Source: Ypsolopha sequella
Lineage: Eukaryota > Arthropoda > Insecta > Lepidoptera > Ypsolophidae
DNA: 64,000 nt
Reading direction: 5' to 3'
NCBI GenBank assembly: GCA_934047225.1
Contig: OW204010.1
Coordinates: 1-64,000, forward strand
The notes under the pieces are model-generated. The model saw only the letters and a program-made list of their open reading frames with translations. It was not told the DNA's origin and did no database searches. Both the position numbers and the translations under genes were made by a program. How positions within the stretch are numbered: the first letter of the stretch is position 1; each line of letters starts with the position of its first letter. Below, in pieces: positions 9,452 through 24,400 of the stretch.

Positions 9452-12400
9452 CTGCGGACCGCACCCGCTACTTTGTATCAATTCAAATTCAAATTCAAAT
9501 TCGTTTATTTATCGTAAGAGGGTACAAGATGAAGGATATGTACATCTTTATGCTTAGTCTATAACAATGTGGTACCATAACAAAGGTGTTGCTGTTTCCT
9601 AGCTAGGTTTTTAGGCCTCTAAGTAAGGAGTAACAGCGCCCTTCTCCTTGTGTTGGGAGCAGTTAGATTATAAAGTTGAAGTAACTTGAAAATTAAAATA
9701 AATTTAAACAAAAACGAAAGGAGTGAGTGTTAGGGTGTGTGCGTGTGTGATTGTAAGGGTGTGTTATTGTGTGAGGATGTGTTAGTGATATGCGTATCCC
9801 TAGCCCTACGACTTTGGTCTTGGGATCAGTTTATATTTACTACTAGGGAGGGAGTGTGTGTGTATTGCGAATATGCGTGAGATGAGTATGAGTGATAGTG
9901 TGTGTGTGAAAGATAGTGTGAAATTATAAAAGCATGATGAGATGTTTTATAGAAGTTTATAAATTAGGGTGAGTGTCTATTTTCGTGAAGTTATGAAATC
10001 TTCAGTGTTCGCATAGCCTCTTAAAGCATGTTTATATCTAGTTGTTGTTCAGGATCATTAACAACGTAATGCATGACATAACATTATTAACTTAAAGCAT
10101 GTTTATATCTAGTTGTTGTTCAGGATCATTAACAACGTAATGCATGACATAACATTATTAACTTAAAGCATGTTTATATCTAGTTGTTGTTCAGGATCAT
10201 TAACAACGTAATGCATGACATAACATTATTAACTTAAAGCATGTTTATATCTAGTTGTTGTTCAGGATCATTAACAACGTAATGCATGACATAACATTAT
10301 TAACTTAAAGCATGTTTATATCTAGTTGTTGTTCAGGATCATTAACAACGTAATGCATGACATAACATTATTAACTTAAAGCATGTTTATATCTAGTTGT
10401 TGTTCAGGATCATTAACAACGTAATGCATGACATAACATTATTAACTTAAAGCATGTTTATATCTAGTTGTTGTTCAGGATCATTAACAACGTAATGCAT
10501 GACATAACATTATTAACTTAAAGCATGTTTATATCTAGTTGTTGTTCAGGATCATTAACAACGTAATGCATGACATAACATTATTAACTTAAAGCATGTT
10601 TATATCTAGTTGTTGTTCAGGATCATTAACAACGTAATGCATGACATAACATTATTAACTTAAAGCATGTTTATATCTAGTTGTTGTTCAGGATCATTAA
10701 CAACGTAATGCATGACATAACATTATTAACTTAAAGCATGTTTATATCTAGTTGTTGTTCAGGATCATTAACAACGTAATGCATGACATAACATTATTAA
10801 CTTAAAGCATGTTTATATCTAGTTGTTGTTCAGGATCATTAACTACGTAATGCATGACATAACATTATTAACTTAAAGCATGTTTATATCTAGTTGTTGT
10901 TCAGGATCATTAACAACGTAATGCATGACATAACATTATTAACTTAAAGCATGTTTATATCTAGTTGTTGTTCAGGATCATTAGCTACGTAATGCATGAC
11001 ATAACATTATTAACTTAAAGCATGTTTATATCTAGTTGTTGTTCAGGATCATTAACAACGTAATGCATGACATAACATTATTAACTTAAAGCATGTTTAT
11101 ATCTAGTTGTTGTTCAGGATCATTAACTACGTAATGCATGACATAACATTATTAACTTAAAGCATGTTTATATCTAGTTGTTGTTCAGGATCATTAACAA
11201 CGTAATGCATGACATAACATTATTAACTTAAAGCATGTTTATATCTAGTTGTTGTTCAGGATCATTAACTACGTAATGCATGACATAACATTATTAACTT
11301 AAAGCATGTTTATATCTAGTTGTTGTTCAGGATCATTAACAACGTAATGCATGACATAACATTATTAACTTAAAGCATGTTTATATCTAGTTGTTGTTCA
11401 GGATCATTAACTACGTAATGCATGACATAACATTATTAACTTAAAGCATGTTTATATCTAGTTGTTGTTCAGGATCATTAACAACGTAATGCATGACATA
11501 ACATTATTAACTTAAAGCATGTTTATATCTAGTTGTTGTTCAGGATCATTAACTACGTAATGCATGACATAACATTATTAACTTAAAGCATGTTTATATC
11601 TAGTTGTTGTTCAGGATCATTAACAACGTAATGCATGACATAACATTATTAACTTTGCTAGAAAAGTGTCAATATCGGTTTGGACATGGACATGTAGAAA
11701 GGATGAATGAAAGTATAGTTACGAAAAAAATGTAGGTGGAAGGTACAGTTCGACCAGGCCGCTCTAGAAGGACCTATGCTGACTAAATTGGTGACATACT
11801 GAAGCCGTCATCAAAAGTACTCGGAATAGAAGAGCTGAATGAATGAATGAATAAACACTTTATTTCACACAAATAAGAAGACTATAAAAATATACTACAT
11901 ACAAATACATACATAAATACACAGATACATATATTTTGCATTCTCTCTTCTGACTATGTATTTTGTTTATAAAATTATGATTATAATGCAAAAAAATGAA
12001 TTTTGTATTTGAATAACTTAGTATGTGACATGTAAATTTTATTGAATTTTTTTTTTTTATATTTGCATGCTAATTTTTTATTAGCTGAATAAGGCGATTT
12101 CTGTGAAAATTACCCTTTTCAAAGCAAATGATTTATGATTTACAGACAAACAGTAGCTTAGTCACTAAGTCATTCAGAGAGATGAGAGGTAAAATTTTTT
12201 CAAGTTGTATCTAAAAGAGGACACAGAAGGAAGATCTTTGAGGGTTTGCGGAAGTTCATTCTTGAGCTTGTATTGATTGGTTGATGTGTAAATGTGTAGT
12301 GTCTGTCTACCCCTCTGAGAGACAGGCGTGAGTGTAAGTGTATATGCATAATTTATTAGACATAACAGAAATAATAATACAATATTGTGCTAGACTCGCT

Positions 12401-15400
12401 CGTTAGACAACTTTAACAGGAAAAATAATTTAAACCTTGAAAATCAGTGATGCTACAGATAAATCATATATTATATATTAAGTCAGCGTTCTAAAAATGT
12501 AAAATATACGGCGCATTAAGAAACGTATAAACCTGACTTAATAACAAAAACGTAAAAGAGAAATAAATCAAAAAACCCACAACCGGTGCGTGGCTCCACA
12601 TTGATTTAAGTTAGGTAGCGTTTCTAAACGCCGGTAAATTTTAAATTTGAACTGTCAAATTTACTGGGTTTCTAGTACTTAGATAACTTACAAATACTAC
12701 GCTAGTACGTCACCAGAGAATCTAAAGTATTACTACGTAAAGAAGCGACACTCACCTCCCCGCGCGAATTTAACGTCCCCCGCGGTCCCCCGCAAGTTAG
12801 TGGCAAATCCAGTGTTGCCACCTTAGCCCTTTTCGGGCTAGATCTAGCACTTTTTACTGTAGTTGAACTCGTTTTTTGATGATTTAGCCCGAAAAGAGCA
12901 ATCTAGCCCTTTTCGTTATGTGTATATTTATAGTTCTGTGAACCTAATTAAAACTAAAACCAGAAATAAAATGGGGCTAAAAACAATGATATCCATACTA
13001 CGTATACGATGGGGTTTAAAAAAGTTTCTCGCACGAGTTTCGTATAATTTTTTTTAATACAGTTGCTCAAAAAGTGGCGTATTGCAGGGACGTATAGCGT
13101 TCGGGATGTGGGCTATTACATACTCGAGCTTTTTCTTTACCTTTTCCGAACTCGTGCGTTCTCTTTCCCAACTGTCAAAATAATGTCTATTAAAAAGAAA
13201 AAACCAACCACGAAGTTTTTACTAAAAAAAATTAAAGAAGTTTTTATGATTCATGCAAATATTTCTAAAAAGAAGCTACTAATTTGTTTCAATATCAGAT
13301 TTAATGATTTGATTCAATGAGTTAGGTTAGGTTTCATTTCATTTCATCTCATTAAATTTCATTTTTATTTCATATCAATAAAAAAATTCTACTGAAGACT
13401 TGGCTGTATGGGCATAGTTCCCTTTGCCTACCCCGAATGGGTGAAGAAAACAAAAAAAAATCTCTGCTTATATTCTTTTACGGTTAGCGCCATTTTCCAA
13501 AAATTTTCTTTGCAGGTTTAGTTGTTTGTTGCACAAAATGAGTAATTTCGACGATATTTTATTTAAATTAACACCACCGGAACTCAGTATAATTGCACAA
13601 AATGCTTCGGAGAACATTTTACCGGAAAAGTCAAAAAGTCGCTACATATCTACATACGACGAATTTATTGCGTGGAGTATTAGTTAAGTGGTTGAGTTTA
13701 TTGTGTTTTTATTATTGTATTAAATTGCTTCATTTTTTCGCAACTGTATTAAAAATAGTTGTTCAGTACACGTGCGGAACCGTCATTGCAACTTGTTCCG
13801 ACTGTCAACCCTCACCTTCGGCTGCGCCTCGGCTCGGGTAGACATTTGTCGGAACTCTTTGCAATGACAGGCTTTCCGCACTCGTAATGAAATATACTAT
13901 TATAGCACAAGTGCGGAAAATGCCGACTTTACGCACTGCGCGTGCGTAAAGTGGTCATTTTACGCACGGTGTGCTATAAATGTATTATGAATAATCAACT
14001 CTTAGGCAACATATGCAACATTTTTCTTTTTCATACCACCAAAACTTCTACATGATATTTTTTTTACTGAATGGTGTTTTTTGACCTCAAATTCCCTACT
14101 GCTCCTGAGTGGCTTGGCCGATTGAATTCATTTATGCTTTGATAAATAGATAAACTTTATAGCTATAAACACAACATAAAAGTATAATTTTCTCCTATTT
14201 CGCCCTATCAAGGACGCAGCGAGCGTCGTAACAGCCACTATGCATTGCGCGCTGATATGAACGTTATTTCAATGTCGTTTCCGTTGATATTTGTAGTGAC
14301 AAATATCGAGCTGCTAATTTGGCGATGGTAATCGCCTTAATGGCTGGACGTATCCCTGGTCGACGTCAATCACGCGCAGCAGTACCTCAGGATCCAGAGA
14401 TAGCTGCCGGAGTCTTGGAACATGTCAATAGCTTTTAGCGAGTCAACGTTTTAGCCTTGTATTGAAAACGATCAAGTTGAGGGACTTCACAACATCATCT
14501 GGGAGAAGGTTATACACTTGAGGACCCAAAACATGTGTCACCCTAGTTCATTTTGTAAGTCTATGCGTTTGTTTGGCAAGTTATACACTTGAGGACCCAA
14601 AACATGTGTCACCCTAGTTCATTTTGTAAGTCTATGCGTTTGTTTGGCAAGTTATACACTTGAGGACCCAAAACATGTGTCACCCTAGTTCATTTTGTAA
14701 GTCTATGCGTTTGTTTGGCAAGTTATACACTTGAGGACCCAAAACATGTGTCACCCTAGTTCATTTTGTAAGTCTATGCGTTTGTTTGGCAAGTTATACA
14801 CTTGAGGACCCAAAACATGTGTCACCCTAGTTCATTTTGTAAGTCTATGCGTTTGTTTGGCAAGTTATACACTTGAGGACCCAAAACATGTGTCACCCTA
14901 GTTCATTTTGTAAGTCTATGCGTTTGTTTGGCAAGTTATACACTTGAGGACCCAAAACATGTGTCACCCTAGTTCATTTTGTAAGTCTATGCGTTTGTTT
15001 GGCAAGTTATACACTTGAGGACCCAAAACATGTGTCACCCTAGTTCATTTTGTAAGTCTATGCGTTTGTTTGGCAAGTTATACACTTGAGGACCCAAAAC
15101 ATGTGTCACCCTAGTTCATTTTGTAAGTCTATGCGTTTGTTTGGCAAGTTATACACTTGAGGACCCAAAACATGTGTCACCCTAGTTCATTTTGTAAGTC
15201 TATGCGTTTGTTTGGCAAGTTATACACTTGAGGACCCAAAACATGTGTCACGCTAGTTCATTTTGTAAGTCTATGCGTTTGTTTGGCAAGTTATACACTT
15301 GAGGACCCAAAACATGTGTCACCCTAGTTCATTTTGTAAGTCTATGCGTTTGTTTGGCAAGTTATACACTTGAGGACCCAAAACATGTGTCACCCTAGTT

Positions 15401-18400
15401 CATTTTGTAAGTCTATGCGTTTGTTTGGCAAGTTATACACTTGAGGACCCAAAACATGTGTCACCCTAGTTCATTTTGTAAGTCTATGCGTTTCTTCGGC
15501 AAGTTTTCCTACATGACGTGCACTATCACACGCGCATACACCGCTACCTTAAATATCACCAGCGATGACAACGTGAGGGTCCTTAGTGAATTAAAGTGAC
15601 TTAAAGAAAGAAATTTACTTGCAAGGACACATGTCACAAAATAATAGTTAGATAGATAGATAGATACAACATTTATTTCCCAAAAACACGACACATACAT
15701 ACAAAAAACAAAATAGAACTTAAATAAAAGAAAACAAAAATTAAATAAAGTTAAAACACAAAAAGAAAGTAACTTAAATTTATCCTAGTGGTATGAGTGT
15801 CGCGGCAAAGAGAAAGAGGCTCCGACTCAGCATAATGCCGCAAACCGAAATCTGCGACGCTGTTATTCTGTCGTCACCTGCAGAGAGCCGCACGAATTCC
15901 ATCGAGAGTGGACAATTATTGTTTATTTAATGTGTAAATGTGTATGTGAGTATAATGGTTGTGTAATTTGTATATGAGTAAGTATAACAATTTTGCCTAC
16001 ATATATTAAATAAGAGAATATCCTGACTGACTGGTCTATCAATGCCCGGGCCAGCTGATTGAACCTAGGAACATAAAATTGAACTGTGTGTTTCATCTGC
16101 GAGACGCAGACATCCCCAAGAGATAAAAATATAATAATAAAGATGTGTGGCATAGTCAATAGTAAAATTTTGCCTGAATGCCAATAGTTCTTGTAGGTAA
16201 TTGCAGTATCGATGAGTCCTTCCATTATAATGGCATGCAAATTTTTATGTACAGTAAATAAAAAAATTAAATTAGACACTGACAAAATTAAAACACTAAA
16301 ATATAAAGAGTGGCTTCGCCGTCTCAGTTTGACTTACCTGCAGTGGGTTGCGTCAGAGATACAACCGTAAATTATTTAAGTGGATACTTCTTAAGTAGCC
16401 TCTTTACTCAATAAAATAAAAAATAAATTACAGAGGAAGGAATCTATGGCAAAAGAGAACATATTACCCTTGTCAAAGGCGGCGCATTCGCTTTGGAGGT
16501 AATTTCAACATTTTTATTATTTCGATCAAATAAGTAATCATGAATGATAGTAACTGAAAGAAATATAATAACAAATAATGAAAGATTGTACCGGATATTG
16601 AACAGCCCCCCCCCCCCCCATACGAGATTCGAACAAAGAAGTACAAACCGTCATCCATAGCTTTAGGTAGAGCACAGAACAGCACGGTGCGGTCTCTGTC
16701 GCCGCAGTACAGCGCCACGATGTGGCAACACACAGCACACAGCACCAACCATAGCAACACTGGGGACACATATTTATTTATTTAATATTTGGGAGTCTTA
16801 CATGTTAATAACTCACGATAATTGGTAAATTATATGGATGTTATCGGCCAAACACGAGTTTAAGACAAACTAGTTTTTCGGCTTGGGATATCTCTGATGG
16901 ATAAAAGAAACGAAGATATCCGTCAGAGATCGAAGGTGACCGACATAGCCTGCCGAATCAGTCAGTTGAAGTGGCAGTGGGCTGGCCATATTTCTCGCGG
17001 ACGTGATAACCGTTGGGGCCGTATGACATTGGAATGGAGACCACGTATAGCAAAGCGCAGCGTAAGCCGCCTTCGTGCCCGCTGGACTGACGATCTGAAG
17101 GACGTTGCGGGTGGCGGCTGGATGAGGATGACTGAGGACCGCCAAGAGTGGCGTAATATTGGGGAGGTTTATGTCCAGCAGTGGACGAATACGGGCTGAT
17201 GGATAGTTTTTCGGAAGTCTTGCAGCGCAGTAGAGAGCCGATAGGTTAGGTTGGAAAGTTATAATAACCTTCGTGGTAATTTTTTTTATGACAACCTAAA
17301 ACCACTTTGGTCTAGGCGAAACTAGTTAATCCTAAAATCGGGTTTGGCCGGTAACATTTGTTAAGTAAATTTGGGCAAGTGCGAGTCCGACTCACGCACA
17401 AACGGTTCCATTACCACCACACAATACTGGCAAGGAATCCGAAAAATATTATAGTATACAACAATACAGATGCCATAGCAACATTAAGACGACAAAAAAC
17501 AAGCCTGTAAAATGGTAGCGCCTGACAAGCAATTCGCGGTTCCCGCTAAGTACGGGACCCTAATATCTTAACCGCTATATTTTTCCTGAAATCTTTACGT
17601 AATCACCTAGTACCACTTCGAAGATAAGGAGGGGGGGGGGGAGGGGAATGATAACGTTAAAAATGTATATATACAGGCTGTTTGGGACATCGATGTAAAT
17701 ATTTTCAAGGATGCTAAAGAAAATGATTTTGAACATTTCTGACTGAATGTAATATAATGCAAAGTTTAGTAGTTTTCGAATTATAGACATTTTTCAGAAA
17801 ACACTATTTATGGCTAAAAATATGATTTTATTTTAAATTATTTTTAATACACTTCAAATAAACAAAAAACAATATAAATGTGTTCAACAACAAGTGAAAA
17901 TAAACATAAAGCTAAATACTGTACGTAGAATTGGATTTTTTTGTAAATTTTAGTAAAAACTTAAATTAATATTTTTAGCCATAAATAGTGTTTTCATCTT
18001 TTTTAAATGCGATTACCTAATTGTAAGTAGACGAAACTGAAAAATGTCTGTACCTCGAAAACTACAAAACTTTGCACAATAGTAAATTCAGTCAGAAATG
18101 TTCAAAATCACTCCTTGATCTTCCCTCAAAATATTTACATCGATGTCCCAAACACCCTGTATATTATGCTTAAATTCGCCCCCTCGACTAGTCTTGCTAA
18201 GACGAAGGGCAAGAAACTTAACAAGATTAAATCTTTTTTTATATGTATATTTTTCCTTTACAAAGAAGGTGAGTACTTAAATTAAATAAAAGGGATCAAA
18301 ATACAAGACAGAAGGAAAAAATATATTATCTGTCATATAAACATATTACAGGTGGCGGCACGATTTTTGACTGCTCGGCGAAAGTGGTGGGGGACTAGCG

Positions 18401-21400
18401 CATGTGCTCATTCGCGCACAAAATTACCAAGTGCGATAGAGAAAAAATGACCAGCGCAGTGAAGGTCAGACCTGATAAACCGTGCCGCTACCTGGATCTA
18501 TCTCATATAAACAATATTATCTATCTCATGCAGTTGGAGGTAGGCATGTATTTATATATGTAACATATTACTATGTAGTATATAGGATGGGATTTGGTCG
18601 GCTGCCTGGATTCGTGCTGGGGGCTCGGTTGGTGATCATTGAACCTTGTTCCTGGTCCCTGGCCGGATCTCCGGTATGAGTTCGGGTGGTTGATTGGATT
18701 TCACCTTGTATAATATATATTTTACCTATCATTTTAATCGTATATATATATATATATTGCTACATAAATTAAATAAACCTTTAATCTAGTTCATATGTAC
18801 ATTTATTATTTTATTACATATATTTTTATTAGATTAATTTGACATGTAAAAAGTGTATTATATATACCTACTTTGCAATGCAAAACTATTTGAATTTAGT
18901 CTATCGCTTCATCTCATAAGTTTATTGTTAGTTGAAAATATTCAAATTACTGTTACATTGAATTGTTTTTACTTCATGCTTCATTATCGTCGAGATTTGT
19001 TTTAAAATTAACTTTTTTAAAGAGTCCCTGCTTGATATTAGTTTAAACTTATTTTCTTTAGCCGTTTAATTTATTTTCGGATACCCAACAGTGCCTCATT
19101 TCGGGTAACCGAATCTGTGGGATTTTACGTTACAATTTAAGCATATTATTAAATGTGACTAGAACACATTGTAAATAAATAAATAAATTACTAATACTGC
19201 AAGTAATATATGACTCGCATTTCACAGTCCATACTCCGAACACCTCTGACACCACCCGGGGATTCATGTCGTGACGATAAAATATAAATTATATATATTT
19301 TTACTGTTACTGCGTTTTTATTTCCAAATTGTATTAATTTTTATTTATTTATGCAAAAAATAACCTTCTACGATTATGTCCGAAATTTGGCACCCATAGG
19401 CCACAGTATCCGAAATTAAGGCGCCATTTGGCACCCACAGGCCACAGTATCCGAAATTAAGGCGCCATTTGGCACCCACAGGCCACAGTATCCGAAATTA
19501 AGGCACCATTTGGCACCCACAGGCCACAGTATCCGAAATTAAGGCGCCATTTGGCTCAACACGAAAAAGAATTTTTTAACAAAAATAATCATATGAAGCG
19601 TTTTTCAAATAAGACACCTGTTAAACGTTTTGGGATCTATTGTATATTCAATGCAGTAGAAAATTATGTGTCAGCCCTAACCAAAGGTTTAAGGGTCGGT
19701 ATAATGTCAGATGCACAATTTCGAATGAGCATAAAACATTGTTTAACTTGGTCAATCGGTTTAATAAAAATAATATAGATAATAGACTATAGGGCTGATA
19801 TTCGTGCAGAAGCAAAAACGCAAAAGCTTTAAGTTCGCTCGATAGAAAAAAATTATGAAGTTACCTCTATATTTCATGTTTTTCGAGTGTTAAAGGACCT
19901 TTCTTAAAACAGTTTGCCTTGAAATTTGTATTAAAAATAAGAAAACAAATGACCCCGTATAATTGCACGGGGATTTTGAATAATTCTGTTTCGTTTTCAT
20001 TTAATTTAACATCTAAGAATTGGCGCTTACGTCGATTTATTCTGAGACAAGGCGGCGACAAGATATCTCGGTCGCACGCGCTTTTTGTTCCATGCTTTGT
20101 TTCGTCACTCACCCGTCGGTCAGTTGTGATCGCTCCGTTGAGACGGGAGGGCTACGTTTTTGCGGTCTCGACGTCCCGGTTTCGTAATTTAAATAAATCT
20201 CGTAATTTGAAACATGGGAAATAAATGCAACCAATGTAAAAAATGGAATAAAAATGTTTTACGAGTGAAAATAAAGCAGTGGATGAAAGTAATGCAAAGG
20301 TACGCCATTACTTAACAAAATAAGTAGATAGGTCATGTTTTATTAAAGATGTTGAACTAAAGGTTGTCTCAATGGACTAATGAATATCGCTATGTTTTTC
20401 GTCTGAGGTATTTTTTTTAGCTTACAATTTAATATCACAATAAATATGGTTGATGGATGTGGAAGAGGCGAAAGAGTTGTGTCTGGATCGTAGCAGATGG
20501 AAATCTGTAGTCTCTGCCTAGCTGCCTACCCCTCTGGGAGACTAACAAAACCTTATCTCACCATCACCATCGGCGTATCGACGTATTCTCGTATCGGCGT
20601 TTCGACGTATCGGCGTATCGACGTATCGTTGTATCGACGTATCCCCGTATCGACGTATCGTCGTATCGACGTATCCCCGTATCGACGTATCCCCGTATCG
20701 ACATATCGACGTATCGACGTATCGGCGTATCGACGTATCCCCGTATCGACGTATCGACGTATCGGCGTATTGACGTATCGTTGTATCGACGTATCCCCGT
20801 ATCGACGTATCGTCGTATCGACGTATTGGCGTATCGACGTATCGGCGTATCGACGTATCGGCGTATCGACGTATCGACGAATCGTTGTATCGACGTATCC
20901 CCGTATCGACGTATCGTCGTATCGACGTATTCTCGTATCGGCGTATCGGCGTATCGACGTATCGGCGTATCGACGTATCGGCGTATCGACGTATCGTTGT
21001 ATCGACGTATCCCCGTGTAGCCGCTGGCTACAGGAATGCAGAGATGATGAAAGAGGATAAACGGATGGGTTGACACGAGAGAATTGTGGGTAAACTGACT
21101 GACCTTGCTTTGGAATGTTGTTCTCGATGGCAAATGCGCTGTGCAGCGTCCCTCCTTGTTGGGATGATGCAGACGGCGTTTGTGTCAGGAATGTGCAGAA
21201 AGGGCAGTGTAGTAACGTGAACACTTCACTGGTATATAACACTGCGAACACAACACTGAGACGTATGCGATATTGTTTGTGGCGTCGCGAATGTGTGTAC
21301 ACGTGTCACTCTCTAGAGAGTTCGGACGAAACAGAGAGAGTCCAGCGCCCGCGCGCGCCTCGATCCGCGCGCGGCGGGGGGGGGGGAGTGGTCATCCGCG

Positions 21401-24400
21401 CATGCGCACGCGAATGACACGTCATGTTCTAACGTCATGCTGGTAACGTAGTGTAGCGTGAACATCCTGGGGGGGCCGGGGCTGCGGCTCCTCTTGAGCT
21501 GAATCCAACGGCAGCCTGGCTATCTTGAACACAGGTCGTCGCAGATTTCCATGAGCTGTGTCCAGATCCACAACTCGTATCACTCCATCCTTGCCAGGTA
21601 TCGTGCGGAGAAGTCTTCCCAACTTCCATTGAAGCGGAGGCAGGTCATCCTCTTTGATGAGGACCAGTTCACCCACTTGAGGAGGGGAAGAAGGGGAGAG
21701 CCATTTGGAGCGGGTTTGCAGGGTATGGAGGTAGGATCTGGACCAGAGAGTCCAAAAGCGCTGAGAGAGCGCTTGAATGAGTTGAAACCGTTTAAGAGCA
21801 GATATGGGTCTGTCGTCAAAAGACTGCTCAGGTAGAGCGGTGAGCGGACGACCAATAATGAAATGTCCGGCCGTGAGAGGTTCAAAGTCCGTAGGGTCGG
21901 ATGAAATTGGGCAGAGGGGTCTTGAATTGAGTACAGCCTCAATTCGAGCCAAAAGAGTAGAGAATTCCTCAAAAGTGAGGTGCTGTTCACCTATCACACG
22001 ATAAAGTAGTTGCTTGGTGGATTTTACGTTTATTTCGTGCATTGTTTGACCTGAGGAAGTTCTGAACTTCAATGAGTTGATTCCTAGCACCTACATAGTT
22101 TGTGCCGCAGTCTGAACGAATGAGAACCGGAGTACCGCGACGTGAGATAAAACGTTGCAATGCCGCAAAGAACGCTTCCGTTGAGAGTGCAGAGACTGGT
22201 TCCAAATGAACCGCCTTTGTTGCGAGGCAAACGAAAATACAAAAGTACGCTTTTATGAGTTTCGCGTTCCTCAACGTGCTGGATTTAACGAAGAAGTGGC
22301 CAGCAAAGTCCGTCGTGACGTGACTAAAAACTGGCTGAGGAGTAACTCTGTCTGCTGGGAGATCAGCCATGAGCGGAGCCTTAGGCTGAGCGCGGCACCG
22401 GAAACATCTAATACATTTAAACACGCGGTGTCTAATAATACGACGAGCGGACAGAATCCAGTACTGCTGGCGTAATATGGCGTGTAATGTGTCAGCTCCA
22501 GGGTGGCAGTGTATTGTGTGATAGTGATCTATAATGAGATCTACGAGCGGACTTGAACTGGGTAGAATGAGTGGGTGTTGAGCGTCATACCTAATTGACG
22601 CGTGAGAGAGACGACCACCGACTCTCAAGAGGCCGTCCTTTATGAAGGGCGAGAGACGCTGGAGCCGAACGGGACAAACCTTATCAGTCTGGATACGATT
22701 AATGTCTTCAGCAAACTCATTGTGCTGAACAGAGCGGACCCAGTGCAACAGAGCGTCCCTGCGTTCACTAACTGTCAACGGACCAGAGCGCCGTGCATCT
22801 GGGCTGTGCCGACAATTGAATATGAACCTTTTAATACAAGCCGTCACTCCGACGAGCTTGTCAAGTGAGCTGTAGCGAGTGAGCAAGTCCATATCGATAT
22901 CTGGGACTGCTATGTGTGCTGGTACCTTTTTGGGCTTAAGGCCTGGGAGAGCATGATGGCCTAGAGCGGGTGGCATCTTGGGCCAAGTGCAGGTAGGTTC
23001 TTTGAGCCAACTGGGTGACCACCAAAGGTCATGAAGTGAGAGAGACTGGGCAGACATGCCTCTGCTTGCACAGTCAGCAGGGTTGAGATTCGTGGGCACA
23101 TGCCTCCACGTATGGCTAGTTGAAATAGCTGTGATCTTAGCCACTCGATTGGCCTCGAAAGTCTGTAATCGGTGAGGTGGCGTATTGAGCCATGCCAACA
23201 CTATTGTGCTATCTGACCAGCATGTGTGTGTTTGAATGGCTATATGAGCTGACAATTGGGCTGACACTCGAGTCATGAGCTGAGATAAAAGAGTCGCGGC
23301 TGACAACTCCAATTTCGGGATTGAGAGACGAGTCTTTATGGGTGCGACCTTGGACTTGCCAATGATTAGGTGTACATTGACATGTCCAGTGATATTGCGC
23401 TCATGAAGGTAGATAGCGGCACCAAAGCCAGCCTCTGATGCGTCCGCGAACCCGTGAAGTGAGTAAGTAGACGTGGGCTTGTACTTACAAATGTGTCGAG
23501 GTAAACGGAGGTTTGAGAGCTGAGGAAGATCCTCTGAGATGTGTTGCCACTCTGTGTGGACTTCTTCAGAGATAGGCTCATCCCATCCTATTTTCAGAAG
23601 CCAAAGCTTCTGGAGAAGAATCTTTGCGCGGAAGATGACTGGAGTAACCCAGCCATTGGGGTCATAGAGAGACGCTACTGTACTGAGAATGGAGCGCTTT
23701 GTGACTTGAGCATGAGTGGGCAGAGAAATGCGATAATTGAACTCATCAGTTTGAGGAATCCACTGTATTCCCAGAACCTTAATGGAATTAGAATCGGGAC
23801 TGAAGTCAAAGTCCTTGGGCATGTCGCACTGGTCATCTGGGAACCGTTCAAGGAGCTGGGGCGAGTTGGATGTCCATTTACTGAGCTGAAAGCCACCTAG
23901 GGCGAGTAACTCGATCAGTTCGCTTTGGAGCGACTGAGCAGATTCTACAGAATCTGCACCTGAGAGAATGTCGTCCACAAATATTGATTTGCGGAGGACC
24001 TGAGCAGCGTGGGGGTAGCGATGACCTTCGTCATCAGCCAATTGGAGTAAAGTGCGGATGGCATGGTATGGGCTGGACCTTAATCCATATGTGACGGTAT
24101 TAAGGGCATACGTGAGCAAGGGCTGGTCGGGTGAAGACCGCCAGAGAATGAGTTGAAAACGTCTTTGCTCTGGGTGAATGAGTATATTTCGGAACATCAT
24201 TCGGATGTCTGTGCTGAAAACTTGTGAGTAGATCCTGAAGGACATGATAATGTCAACAATATCTTGTTGAAGAGCTGGACCTGTATGGAGACAATCATTT
24301 AAATTGACGCCATTTGAGCTTTTACAACTTCCGTCAAACACGCAGCGTAACTTTTCTGATCCTGGCTTGAATATGCCATGATGTGGGATATAGAAATGGG

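Noticed and set aside
9239..9517. Plus-strand 92-codon frame rich in His and Pro
   Set aside because: Antisense to the candidate exon F, which explains its GC content better. Ends in LINE tail repeats.
15923..16285. 120-codon minus-strand frame as a further transporter exon
   Set aside because: Not of the right phase or pattern, no matching family segment, and AT-rich like the intron.
19919..20224. 101-codon plus-strand frame
   Set aside because: No domain, no support from splice sites or neighbours, and an overlapping minus-strand frame of similar quality.
20497..21302. Long repetitive frames on both strands in the octamer arrays (also 28610-30090)
   Set aside because: Six-frame openness follows from an 8-bp unit without stops. 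Similar frames on both strands argue against coding.
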